32,457 nucleotides of DNA from Nitrospirae bacterium JdFR-81 (GCA_002011735.1 MTOQ01000034.1:1-32457); one strand, 5' to 3'; shown: positions 1-8,339, counted from the first letter of the stretch. Made by a program: numbers and translations. The notes: generated from the sequence alone by a model not told the origin.

Positions 1-101
1 TGTTTCCAGTGATGGATCTTGACAGGATGATAGATATCTTTCAGATTTTCTTCCCAAAAAGTCTTAATAAGGGTGGATACTATGTCTCAACCAATGACCG
101 C
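1..101. other. Window edge, no supported gene
   Basis: Between the window edge and the stop codon of the Roadblock gene I find no start codon with a convincing ribosome binding site on either strand. A frame opening with GTG at 9 runs on the plus strand, but it overlaps the minus-strand Roadblock gene and has no protein-like composition. A gene cut by the window edge cannot be excluded. Confidence 0.4.
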
Positions 102-458
102 CTACAGAAACCTCTTTATACTGGAGAGGACAGAGTTGGTAAGCCTCCTCCACTTCTCCCTGACAGGCAGGACAACGATTATCATAAACCGTTCATCCTG
201 TATATCCACATACCGCACGACCAGTCTCATGCCCCTGTTATCAGCCCTGATCGCCACTTCATCGATATGTCCGGTGTGAAGCTCATCACCTACCCTCTTT
301 ATAAAACCCCTGTCTCCTGAAAAGAGAGAGGCCAGCACCTCGGGGTCATACTCAGCACCGTGGTTCTCAACAACAAGCCCATCCCTGTCCACAAGGACGA
401 CCTGTTTGACCCTGCCCTCATCCACTGCCACCTTTAATTCCTCTGAAAAGAAGGACAT
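102..458 (-). CDS. Roadblock/LC7-domain protein (first of three)
   Basis: This 118-residue protein has the size and pattern of a single Roadblock/LC7 domain, the fold of MglB-type regulators of small GTPases. The signature is VVLVDRDGLVVENHG near residues 20-33, followed by alternating hydrophobic strands (MRLVVRYVD, FMIIVVLPV). The frame stays open upstream to 560, but I chose the ATG at 458 because AAGAGG lies a few bases before it and the upstream residues do not look like the family. It is divergent from the response regulator gene at 541, so both promoters must lie within about 80 bp. It is more diverged than the two Roadblock proteins at 2022 and 2403. A role as GTPase regulator or scaffold is inferred from the fold and from the GTPase at 2749-3216. 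Confidence 0.75.
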   Translation of the reverse strand: MSFFSEELKVAVDEGRVKQVVLVDRDGLVVENHGAEYDPEVLASLFSGDRGFIKRVGDELHTGHIDEVAIRADNRGMRLVVRYVDIQDERFMIIVVLPVREKWRRLTNSVLSSIKRFL

Positions 459-540
459 CCCGATCCTCTTGAAATTTTTTCGTCTCCAATCTAATATAAC
501 AACACCCTTTTTTTCAAGTGTCTTGGGATTTGTTAAGGAG

Positions 541-1980
541 ATGCAGGATACCATACTCATTGTAGATGATAACGAGACACTCCTGCAGGCGCTGGAGTTT
601 AATCTGACCCAGGCAGGCTACAGGGTCTTGAAGGCCGTGGATGGCAGGGAGGCCCTTGAGATCGCCCTCCGTGAACACCCCGACATAATAGTTTCAGATG
701 TGGCGATGCCTGAGATGGATGGTGTTGAGTTATGCAGGAAGATAAGGGAGAATGCATCCTTCAAGGATGTCCCCTTTATATTTCTTACGGCCCATGGTGA
801 ACCGGAGGAAAGGGTAAGGGGCCTGCGGTCAGGGGCAGATGATTACATCGTGAAGCCATTTGATATAGAGGAGTTGATAGCCCGTGTGGAGGTCATTCAC
901 CGGAGGATGAAGAAGGATACATCGAGTAATGGCCTGTCCGGTGACCTGTCGCATGTCCTGCTGCCCGATATACTCCAGATGCTTGAACAATCAAGGAAGA
1001 AGGGAAGACTGGTAATCCAGACAGACGACGACAAGGGCTACATCTCTATTGATAACGGGATGCTGCTTGAGGCGGTATTCGGAGAACACAGGGGAGAGGA
1101 TGCACTTGTAAGGATGTTCATGCTGAAGAACGGAAGATTCTACTATCAGATGGGAGAGGTCGAAGAGGGGTCGATAATGAAGTCCATAGGGTTTACCATG
1201 ATAGAGGTCGCAAAGCTATGTGACGAGATTGAGATGTTGAAGGAATTCATTCCGGATGATGAGGTGAAACTTGAGATCATAAAGACTCCTCCCTCTACCG
1301 ATGATGAGACATCCACAATCATAAGGCTCTTGCAGGATTCTCCAAAGAGTATAAACGAGCTTGCAGAGATGTCAGGCCTCTCTGTAACCAGGACATCCAT
1401 TATAGCGGCAAGACTGAGAAAGGACTCCTTTGTCGAAATAGCGAATGAAAAAGACAGGAGGTGCATGATGGTATCAAAGAAAGACCCCATCAAATTCGCC
1501 CTGTGGGGGATGCTCGTGGGCAATATCGAGAGCATGGGTATACTCCCTGCACTTCAGGGTGGAGAGGCGATCGCACAGGCCCTTGAGGGCAACGATGTGC
1601 TGGAGAAGCTATCCGAGATCGATGGTGAGAACAATTATGAATTCCAGAGCAAGAACGGCTTCAGGTTTGTAATCTTAAAGGCCTGTCCATTCACCCCGAT
1701 ATATAAAGACATACCACCATGGAGTGAAAAGGCGATGAGACTCGTTGAGGCATACAACAAGAGGTCAGATGGAGGAGGTGCACTCCACCCACTCTGTCTG
1801 GTCCATAAGGGTATCAGGAGCGCGATGAAGGCAGGTATCGTCAGCATCGGCTGTAGGAGTGGCTCAACCGGAAAGATGGAGATCGCTGAACACGCACTCG
1901 ATAAGGTTGGTATATCAAAGGATGAGGCCATCGCCATGCTCGAGGGGAAGGCCTGTCTGTTTGCAATCAAGGAGGGATGA
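541..1980 (+). CDS. Response regulator with PATAN (DUF4388) and winged-helix domains
   Basis: This protein has 479 residues from the ATG at 541. Residues 4-122 are a receiver domain with acidic pair D9/D10, phospho-acceptor D53 (SDVAMPEMDG) and conserved K105 (VKPF). Residues 131-232 match the PATAN/DUF4388 domain common in delta-proteobacterial and cyanobacterial signalling proteins. Residues about 257-312 look like a winged helix (SINELAEMSGLSVTRTSI). The last 160 residues are a domain I do not recognise with cysteines at 382, 419, 438 and 472. AAGGAG directly abuts the ATG, an unusually short spacing; the frame is open upstream to 406, but those residues do not fit a receiver domain. It sits just upstream of two Roadblock genes, so it is probably the output of the nearby kinase and coupled to the GTPase module. 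The DNA or RNA target is unknown. Confidence 0.88.
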   Translation: MQDTILIVDDNETLLQALEFNLTQAGYRVLKAVDGREALEIALREHPDIIVSDVAMPEMDGVELCRKIRENASFKDVPFIFLTAHGEPEERVRGLRSGADDYIVKPFDIEELIARVEVIHRRMKKDTSSNGLSGDLSHVLLPDILQMLEQSRKKGRLVIQTDDDKGYISIDNGMLLEAVFGEHRGEDALVRMFMLKNGRFYYQMGEVEEGSIMKSIGFTMIEVAKLCDEIEMLKEFIPDDEVKLEIIKTPPSTDDETSTIIRLLQDSPKSINELAEMSGLSVTRTSIIAARLRKDSFVEIANEKDRRCMMVSKKDPIKFALWGMLVGNIESMGILPALQGGEAIAQALEGNDVLEKLSEIDGENNYEFQSKNGFRFVILKACPFTPIYKDIPPWSEKAMRLVEAYNKRSDGGGALHPLCLVHKGIRSAMKAGIVSIGCRSGSTGKMEIAEHALDKVGISKDEAIAMLEGKACLFAIKEG

Positions 1981-2021
1981 GGTCAGGTTCTATCCATAAA
2001 AAATAATAAGGAGGAAGGGAT

Positions 2022-2393
2022 ATGGCTATCACCACAGAAGAGCAACTGACACAGGTACTGAAGAGGCTACAGACCGGCACACCTGATATCGAAGGTGCCG
2101 CAGTAATAAGTATGGATGGTCTTGTAATGGCCTCTTCCCTGCCTGCAGAGGCAGAGGAAGACAGGGTCTCGGCGATGAGTGCCGCCCTGTATGGCATAGG
2201 GACGAGGACTGTCGAGGAACTCCAGAGGGGTGATATTGAACAGCTCTACATCAAGGGGAGCAATGGCTATGTGATAATCACACAGGCAGGCCCTAATGCC
2301 GTGCTTGCTGTAATGGCAAACGCAAGGGTGAAGCTCGGCATAGTCTTCCTTGATGTGAAGAGGGCGGTAGAGGAGATAGCCAAGATTGTGTAA
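2022..2393 (+). CDS. Roadblock/LC7-domain protein, MglB-like (second of three)
   Basis: This 123-residue protein is the most canonical MglB-like member here. It has IEGAAVISMDGLVMASSLP near residues 23-41, an AMSAALYGIGTR helix, and GSNGYVIITQAGPNAVLAVMA in the central strands. MglB proteins dimerise and act as GTPase-activating proteins for MglA. The start is supported by AAGGAGG about 8 bp before the ATG. It lies 41 bp after the PATAN response regulator and 9 bp before the next Roadblock gene, so the three are probably one transcript. Binding to the GTPase encoded at 2749-3216 is an inference. Confidence 0.9.
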   Translation: MAITTEEQLTQVLKRLQTGTPDIEGAAVISMDGLVMASSLPAEAEEDRVSAMSAALYGIGTRTVEELQRGDIEQLYIKGSNGYVIITQAGPNAVLAVMANARVKLGIVFLDVKRAVEEIAKIV

Positions 2394-2402
2394 CAACCGG
2401 AT

Positions 2403-2765
2403 ATGGAAGTAGAGAAGATAAAGACCGAGATCGAGAGGATAGTAAGGGGTGTAGAAGGCGTAAGGTCTGTCTTTCTCATAACAGATGATGGCCTTTCGGT
2501 CGTAAGCACACTTGAGACAGGTGAAGAGGAGATAAAGTCCACAGCGGTGGGGGCAATCCTGTGTTCAGCAGGAGAGAGGGGATCAACGGAGCTCGAACTT
2601 GGTGACTTCAATGCCGTTGTGACTATTGCGGAGAGGGGATACTTTGTTATAAGCCGTGTCAAGAAGGAATTCATCCTTATGGTGGTTGCAGGTTCAGAAG
2701 TGCCGCTTGGCATCGTCCTCCTCAATATAAGGAGGGCGATCAGGAGGATCAGAGATTATCTATGA
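2403..2765 (+). CDS. Roadblock/LC7-domain protein (third of three)
   Basis: This 120-residue protein is a second Roadblock/LC7 domain placed 9 bp after the MglB-like gene. It has VRSVFLITDDGLSVVSTLE near residues 20-38, an acidic loop, FNAVVTIAERGYFVISRV in the central strands, and PLGIVLLNIRRAIRRIRDYL as the terminal helix. A tandem pair suggests a heterodimer. No strong ribosome binding site precedes the ATG, so translation may depend on coupling to the upstream gene. The 3' end overlaps the 3' end of the convergent GTPase gene by 17 bp, which makes antisense effects between the two possible. Confidence 0.88.
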   Translation: MEVEKIKTEIERIVRGVEGVRSVFLITDDGLSVVSTLETGEEEIKSTAVGAILCSAGERGSTELELGDFNAVVTIAERGYFVISRVKKEFILMVVAGSEVPLGIVLLNIRRAIRRIRDYL

Positions 2766-3216
2766 TCCTCCTCAGGACATCCATACAGAACCCCCTCTCC
2801 CTCACATCCCCTTCCATGCAATGAATATGGAGGGGAAGAGGAGAAAGGACCCTGGTGACATCCTTCATGGTGAGAAGGGAGACAGTTGCCTTTCTGTTAA
2901 TCACAGAGATAAAAGGAGTGCCAAGCATCTTTACCTCTTTCACTATCTGCAGATCCAGGTCTTCAAGTGGCCTTGAGTTGTCAAAGATCAGGATTGACAT
3001 CCTTGCTGACAGTGCCACTATATCCCTTATGCACTCGAATCTTGCCTGTCCTGGGGTGCCGTAGAAATGGAGTGTCGTCCCGTCAAAATTGAATGTGCCA
3101 AAGTCAAAGGCAATGGTTCTACCCTGATGTTCTATATTGACCGCATCAGGTATGATGCTCCTTATGAAGGTGCTTTTACCTGCCTCTGCCTTGCCGAAGA
3201 TGACTATCTTGACCAT
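2749..3216 (-). CDS. Ras-like small GTPase, MglA-type
   Basis: This 155-residue protein has a P-loop GKAEAGKST at 8-16, a switch I threonine near T34 (GRTIAFDFG), and YGTPGQ at 52-57 where Ras proteins have DxxG. The proline variant resembles the PGQ motif of MglA. The base-specificity motif is degenerate: VINRKA at 105-110 in place of NKxD. MglA-type GTPases switch polarity and signalling complexes in bacteria and are controlled by Roadblock proteins, three of which lie within 3 kb. The gene converges on the Roadblock gene at 2403 and diverges from the kinase at 3277. It has no Shine-Dalgarno sequence; a strong promoter lies so close that the transcript should be nearly leaderless. Nucleotide preference is uncertain because of the altered motif. 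Confidence 0.85.
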   Translation of the reverse strand: MVKIVIFGKAEAGKSTFIRSIIPDAVNIEHQGRTIAFDFGTFNFDGTTLHFYGTPGQARFECIRDIVALSARMSILIFDNSRPLEDLDLQIVKEVKMLGTPFISVINRKATVSLLTMKDVTRVLSPLPLHIHCMEGDVRERGFCMDVLRRIIDNL

Positions 3217-3227
3217 CGTGGGCAGAG

Positions 3228-3256
3228 ATTATAAAGTTTTTTGATGGGAAAATCAA
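3228..3256 (-). promoter_or_regulatory. Sigma-70-like promoter of the small GTPase gene
   Basis: On the minus strand TTGATT (3251-3256) and a perfect TATAAT (3228-3233) are separated by exactly 17 bp. The start codon follows the -10 box by 11 bp, so a normal transcription start would leave a leader of only about 4-6 bases, with no room for a Shine-Dalgarno sequence. Confidence 0.65.
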
Positions 3257-3276
3257 CATCCGGGTTCGTGTAGAGG

Positions 3277-5067
3277 ATGGCAAGATCCATAGTCATTAGG
3301 GTATTTGTCATATTCACACTCTGTATCGCTGTGGCCTTCTCAGTTTTGACCTTTCTGATCATACAGAGAGAAAAGGGCCTCATCATAGAGGAGGCCCTTA
3401 AGATGGCAGAGAGGGAGGCGATATCCATAAGTGAGGCATTAAAGGCAAGCATGCTTGAGGGCAAGGCAGACTCCACAATAAACTTCCTGCAGTATCTTGA
3501 GGCCCGATCAGGGACCTCTGTCATGATCTACTCACCTGCAGGAGAGAGCCTTTTCAGAGAGGGAGAGAGGATCTCCATTCCTGATGTGGTGATAAGGGAC
3601 GGAAGGCAATACAGCCACATAGAGAAGGATTCCGTTGTCTTTTACCTCCCGCTGAGGAACGAGCCTGCCTGCAGGAGGTGTCACGATGATAATAAGATCC
3701 TGAGGGCTGTCGTGGTGATGAACCTTCCAGTGGAGGGACTGGAAGGGAGCCTGAAGGGGACAGAACTGAGATTGATCCTGTACGGGCTGTTGAGCATAAT
3801 CATCACAGGGATACTCATATATCTATTTAATCAGAGGCTTATAAAGAGACCCCTTGAACACCTCATAACAGGGATCGAGAGTGTCAGCAAGGGCGATCTC
3901 TCCACCACACTCCCTGTCAAGGGCGATGATGAGTTCTCAAAGGTTGCGGCTGCCTTTAACTCCATGATCACGAGGCTCAGGGAGTTCCAAGAGAGGCTTG
4001 AGGAGATGGTGAGGCACAGGACCAGGGAGCTACAGGAGTCAAGAGACAATCTCAGGAGTCTCCATGAAGACCTGAAGAGACACAACGAAGAGCTCAGACG
4101 CCAGCGTGACTTTATAGAGACCGTGATCAACAGTATAAACAACGGGATCATCGTCACTGATATCGATGGCAGGATCCTGCAGGCAAACCCATATACATGT
4201 AAATTCCTTGATAGAGAGAGCCAGGAGCTGAAGGGCAGGAGACTGGGAGAGGTCTTCAATGGACTTCTGGAGTTGAAGGAGAAGGGGGTGGATGAGGGCG
4301 AGATAGATGTGGGTGGCAGGAAGGTATATATAGGTTTCAAGGAATACCCGCTCAACTCTCCAGAGGGGACAGCAGGCCATATCATCCTGTTCAAGGATAT
4401 CACGGAGATCGTTGAATTAAAGAAGGAGCTTGACAGGAAGAAATACTTCTCAACCATAGGAGAGATGGCCTCTTGGATAGCACATGAGGTGAGGAACCCC
4501 ATATTTGCTATATCTTCTGTAACAAACATCATAATAAAACAGCTCCATGGGACCGAATTTGAAAATTTTGCACGATCCATCCTGAAGGAGGTGGACAGGA
4601 TCAACCGCCTTGTGGATGACCTCCTCTCCTATGGCAGTCCCCTCAGGCTTTACAAAAAAGAGACAGAGATGAGAAGCTATATTACAGAGCTCTCCTTGAT
4701 CTCCGATCTGAGGATACGTCTTGAACTCCCTGACAAAGAAGTAAATGCCCATATCGACCGGGAGAGGCTGCTCCAGGTATTCCGTAACCTCCTGAAGAAC
4801 GCAGCAGAGGCTGACGCTACAGAGGTCGTAATCTCCCTTGTCCAGGAGAACGGGAATATAAGGATCACACTGAGGGACAACGGTAAAGGGATCAAGCAGA
4901 AGGATATATCGAAGCTATTCACCCCGTTCTTTACAACAAAGAAGACAGGCACAGGCCTTGGACTGGCTATATGCAAGAAGATCGTGGAGGAACACGGAGG
5001 CACCATCTGGGTGGATGCAGAGGGGCACCCTGGCTCAACATTCCACATCTCCGTGCCTGTCAGTTGA
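3277..5067 (+). CDS. Membrane histidine kinase with periplasmic c-heme motif, HAMP and PAS
   Basis: This is a 596-residue sensor kinase. Residues 8-29 are a transmembrane segment, 30-164 a periplasmic sensor with CRRCH at 132-136, and 165-184 a second transmembrane segment. HAMP follows (about 185-238), then a coiled coil (235-280) and a PAS domain (281-380). The kinase core has phospho-acceptor H403 in HEVRNP, the N box RNLLKNAAEA with N508, DNGKGI at 534-539 and GTGLGL at 558-563. A periplasmic CxxCH between two helices is typical of c-heme sensor kinases that respond to redox state or small gases. The partner is probably the response regulator at 541, though the GTPase gene lies between them. 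AGAGG abuts the ATG directly. The ligand is unknown. Confidence 0.93.
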   Translation: MARSIVIRVFVIFTLCIAVAFSVLTFLIIQREKGLIIEEALKMAEREAISISEALKASMLEGKADSTINFLQYLEARSGTSVMIYSPAGESLFREGERISIPDVVIRDGRQYSHIEKDSVVFYLPLRNEPACRRCHDDNKILRAVVVMNLPVEGLEGSLKGTELRLILYGLLSIIITGILIYLFNQRLIKRPLEHLITGIESVSKGDLSTTLPVKGDDEFSKVAAAFNSMITRLREFQERLEEMVRHRTRELQESRDNLRSLHEDLKRHNEELRRQRDFIETVINSINNGIIVTDIDGRILQANPYTCKFLDRESQELKGRRLGEVFNGLLELKEKGVDEGEIDVGGRKVYIGFKEYPLNSPEGTAGHIILFKDITEIVELKKELDRKKYFSTIGEMASWIAHEVRNPIFAISSVTNIIIKQLHGTEFENFARSILKEVDRINRLVDDLLSYGSPLRLYKKETEMRSYITELSLISDLRIRLELPDKEVNAHIDRERLLQVFRNLLKNAAEADATEVVISLVQENGNIRITLRDNGKGIKQKDISKLFTPFFTTKKTGTGLGLAICKKIVEEHGGTIWVDAEGHPGSTFHISVPVS

Positions 5068-5125
5068 TGCCCAATCTTTTTGAGGCTTTACCATGAAGCC
5101 AGCAATAATGACCCTTGATTTATGT

Positions 5126-5144
5126 TAAAATTATACTCTCTATG
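5126..5144 (+). promoter_or_regulatory. Extended -10 promoter abutting a start codon
   Basis: TGTTAAAAT at 5123-5131 fits an extended -10 element (TG, one base, TAAAAT). The ATG at 5142 follows 10 bp after it and no Shine-Dalgarno sequence is present, so a leaderless transcript is possible. TATACT at 5132-5137 is an alternative -10 box, even closer to the start. I see no good -35 box. Confidence 0.4.
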
Positions 5145-8100
5145 AACCACCTCATCGAGACGATCACAAGTGAGGATGAGTTGATAAGGAATCGATCCAT
5201 AACCTCCCTCCTTGAAGGCAGGCAGAGGGATGAGCTACTGAGGCTTGCCTTTGAGCTCGAGTCCTTCAGGAAGACCACCACGAACCTCTATCACAGGGTC
5301 AGGGCATGCCTCTTCCTCTATGTCATATACAGGTTCTATCTGCAGGATGATCGCGGTGTAAAGAGGTGTGGTGTGATACCGCCTGAGGGCCTTGAGGCAT
5401 CAAGGCGAGGTAACCACGAGGAGGCGATAGAGGTATACCTCAGGAGGATCAGGGCTGAACATGATCATAACGGTGCGATCTTCAGCGCGATAGGGGAGGC
5501 GTACTATGCCATTGCCTTCAAGTATCTCCTTAATCAAGTTAAGTTATCTATAAGTAATTGCAGGGAAAATTTTCACCTCTTCCACATAGAGGGGCTTGAT
5601 GATTATCCATACTCCGTCAGGCCTGAGTTCATAAGGCCTGATCCATCAACAGGCAATTATCCAGTTGGTTTTGACAGGTCGCCTGTGAGGGTCGATCCCT
5701 CACACAGTGGCTGGTCTGACATCTTCTTTCTTGGTATGGACTTCCCAGAGGGGGCAAGGGTTGTAAATATCTCCGTTGACCTGAAGATACACGGGACAGA
5801 CTCGCCCATCCAGCCTCCATGTGAATGCTACTGCAGGTACATAGATAGGCCTGTCATCAGACTCACCTCCATTGACCTGAAGATATCGACCGAGGTCTCT
5901 ACAGTGGATGGACTGTTCAGACTCGATAATGATCCCCTCTCCCTGCTCAAGGCAGGTGTCATAGCTTCAGGCATAGTTCCACCCTGTTTCGAGGGCAGGG
6001 ATATCCCGCTGGAGGCCATTCTAAGGAGGCTCCTTGGCAGAGACGGTGGCATCGAGGTGGTCACAAGGGTCAACAACATCCCGAAGGGCTCGAGGCTCGC
6101 CGTGAGCACCACCCTGCTTGCAACGATCATAACGAGGTTGATGCGATTCAGCGGTCAGATAAGGGAGATTGAGGGTGGCCTCTCAGAGGATGAGAGGCGC
6201 ATCGTTGCATCAAGGGCAATACTTGGTGAGTGGCTTGGGGGCTCTGGCGGAGGATGGCAGGATTCAGGAGGATTGTGGCCCGGGATAAAGGTGATCACTG
6301 GAAGGCCTGCAAGGGAGGGAGACCCTGAATGGGGGATAAGCAGGGGGTGCCTCCTTCCTGAACACGATGTGCTTGAAGAAGGTGAACTGCCACATGATAT
6401 TGAAGAGAGGATCACACACTCCATGGTCCTTGTCCATGGTGGCATGTCATATGATGTTGGGCCAATACTTGAGATGGTGACAGAGAAATACCTGTTGAAA
6501 TACGAGGATGAATGGAGGGCAAGGCTCAGGGGTATCGAACTATTCGACAGGATCGTAGAGGCACTCAAGACTGGAGACATGAGGGAGCTCGGAAGGCTCA
6601 CCACCATGGACTGGGAGGAGGCGATACAGGGGGTGATCCCCTGGGTCAACAACGCCTTTACTGACGAGCTGATAAAGACCATGCAGGGGGAGTTCGGGAA
6701 GGACTACTGGGGATTCCTCATGCTTGGGGGGATGTCAGGTGGAGGGATGGCCTTTATAGTGAATCCTGAGAAGAACGCGGTATTCAAACAGAGGGTGCTT
6801 GAGGTAATGGGCGAACTCAAGGAACGATACAGACATTCCTATCCATTCGTCATAGAGCCTATCGTGTATGACTTCAGGATAAATCATCACGGTATAGTCG
6901 CCGGGCTGCTCAGAGGAAGCGAGGCCGTGATGCCAGGGACAGAAGAGCGGGGATGGACGATGGGGTCTATGGAGGCAGAATGCTCTGAGAAGGAGATCGA
7001 GGAGGAGTACGGGTTTGATCGTGAATCCCATGAATACATGAGGAGGCTTTATATAGACGGAAAGATAGGGCTTGCAGAGAACAGGCTACCACCAGAGACT
7101 GTAATCGAGGATGTCGATTACGATGATATACACCACTTTGAGGATGAGGAAGACAGTCACCATAGCAGGGTTGGTGCCGAGGCGATCAGCAGGAACGAGG
7201 TGGCGGTTGTGACATTCGCAGGTGGCCTCGGCAGCAGGTGGTCGCATGGTGCTGGGGTGATAAAACCCCTCAACCCGTTCCTCAGGGTGAAGGACAGATA
7301 CAGGACGTTCATCGAGGTGCACCTTGCAAAGAGCAGAAGGACGTCTGAACTCTACGGGGTGAACATAGCCCATGTATTCACCACAAGCTATCTCACACAC
7401 GATGCAATCAGGGAATACCTTGAGAGGTCAGGTTACTTCAACTACCCTGGCAGGGTATACCTCTCACCTGCAAGGAGCATAGGCAGGAGGGTCTATCCTG
7501 TGGAGAGGGATATTGTGTCCTATTTCAAGGACAACAGCACGGCCTATATAGAGTGGGTAAGGCAGAAGGGTGAGGGCAGAGACTTTTCAGACAGCACCAC
7601 GCCCTTGAGGTTCAACCCACCAGGGCACTGGTATGAGATACCGAACCTCATAAAGAATGGCACACTATGCCGTATGTTAAAGGAGAATCCTGATCTTAAA
7701 TACCTGCTGTGCCACAACATAGACACCCTCGGTGCATACATAGAGCCGTGCATACTCGGTATGCATATAAACGAGCAGAACACCCTCACATTTGAGGTCA
7801 CACCAAGACGCATCAGTGACAGGGGTGGCGGGCTCGCAAGGGTCAACGGCCATATCCGGCTTGTTGAAGGCCTTGCCCTGCCAGAGGAGCGATATGAATT
7901 GATGTTGAGTTATTATAATTCCCTCACTAACTGGATCAGTATAGACAGGCTGCTGGAATATTTTGGTATCGATAGGGATATGTTGATAAGGGCAGAGGAT
8001 GATCCAGCACTTGGAGAGAGGATAACGGACTCTATAAGGGCTGTGGAGAGGAGGCTGCCTGTGTATGTGACCATAAAAAAGGTCAAACAGGTCCTTGAAG

Positions 8101-8297
8101 GTGGACAGGAAGGGGTATATCCTGTTGCACAATTTGAGAGACTCTGGGGAGACATGACATCACTCAGGGACCTCAGGGTGGGATATATATCGGTCTCAAG
8201 GCACAGGGCCCAGCAGATGAAAGAACCATCACAGCTGTATCAATGGATGATCGATGGCTCGTTTGAATACCTTATGGAAAGGGCATCGTTTCAGTAA
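5142..8297 (+). CDS. Fused GHMP-type sugar kinase and UDP-sugar pyrophosphorylase-like protein
   Basis: This protein has 1051 residues from the ATG at 5142. The first 170 residues are helical with a short TPR-like stretch. A GHMP-kinase-like region follows: SPVRVD...SGWSD near 181-194, the glycine-rich ATP loop GSGGGWQDSGG at 367-377, and GGMSGGGMAF near 529-538 as the C-terminal GHMP motif. This pattern is closest to fucokinase and heptose-kinase relatives. Residues about 690-1040 look like a UTP-sugar-1-phosphate uridylyltransferase: GGLGSRW at 694, then NIDTLGAYIEP and EVTPRR. A kinase fused to a pyrophosphorylase would turn a free sugar into an NDP-sugar, as bifunctional FKP does for fucose, but FKP has the opposite domain order. 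A TTG at 5115 could add nine residues. Sugar and nucleotide cannot be read from sequence. Confidence 0.8.
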   Translation: MNHLIETITSEDELIRNRSITSLLEGRQRDELLRLAFELESFRKTTTNLYHRVRACLFLYVIYRFYLQDDRGVKRCGVIPPEGLEASRRGNHEEAIEVYLRRIRAEHDHNGAIFSAIGEAYYAIAFKYLLNQVKLSISNCRENFHLFHIEGLDDYPYSVRPEFIRPDPSTGNYPVGFDRSPVRVDPSHSGWSDIFFLGMDFPEGARVVNISVDLKIHGTDSPIQPPCECYCRYIDRPVIRLTSIDLKISTEVSTVDGLFRLDNDPLSLLKAGVIASGIVPPCFEGRDIPLEAILRRLLGRDGGIEVVTRVNNIPKGSRLAVSTTLLATIITRLMRFSGQIREIEGGLSEDERRIVASRAILGEWLGGSGGGWQDSGGLWPGIKVITGRPAREGDPEWGISRGCLLPEHDVLEEGELPHDIEERITHSMVLVHGGMSYDVGPILEMVTEKYLLKYEDEWRARLRGIELFDRIVEALKTGDMRELGRLTTMDWEEAIQGVIPWVNNAFTDELIKTMQGEFGKDYWGFLMLGGMSGGGMAFIVNPEKNAVFKQRVLEVMGELKERYRHSYPFVIEPIVYDFRINHHGIVAGLLRGSEAVMPGTEERGWTMGSMEAECSEKEIEEEYGFDRESHEYMRRLYIDGKIGLAENRLPPETVIEDVDYDDIHHFEDEEDSHHSRVGAEAISRNEVAVVTFAGGLGSRWSHGAGVIKPLNPFLRVKDRYRTFIEVHLAKSRRTSELYGVNIAHVFTTSYLTHDAIREYLERSGYFNYPGRVYLSPARSIGRRVYPVERDIVSYFKDNSTAYIEWVRQKGEGRDFSDSTTPLRFNPPGHWYEIPNLIKNGTLCRMLKENPDLKYLLCHNIDTLGAYIEPCILGMHINEQNTLTFEVTPRRISDRGGGLARVNGHIRLVEGLALPEERYELMLSYYNSLTNWISIDRLLEYFGIDRDMLIRAEDDPALGERITDSIRAVERRLPVYVTIKKVKQVLEGGQEGVYPVAQFERLWGDMTSLRDLRVGYISVSRHRAQQMKEPSQLYQWMIDGSFEYLMERASFQ

Positions 8298-8299
8298 CA

Positions 8300-8321
8300 C
8301 CTCTGGATGACCATCCAGAGG
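8300..8321 (+). terminator. Intergenic hairpin without U-tract
   Basis: CCTCTGGAT (8300-8308) and ATCCAGAGG (8313-8321) form a perfect 9-bp stem with a GACC loop, placed between the fused kinase and the membrane protein gene. There is no T-run after it, so it may be a processing or attenuation hairpin rather than an intrinsic terminator. It ends 18 bp before the next start codon. Confidence 0.5.
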
Positions 8322-8339
8322 TCCTGATAGGACAGAGGC

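Noticed and set aside
3831-4604. Long minus-strand frame of 257 codons opposite the histidine kinase
   Set aside because: It is serine- and leucine-rich with no recognisable motif and lies wholly inside a kinase gene with clear domains, so it is a shadow frame.
6155-6682. Minus-strand frame of 175 codons opposite the fused kinase
   Set aside because: Ser/Pro-rich low-information sequence within a gene with strong GHMP motifs; no ribosome binding site seen.
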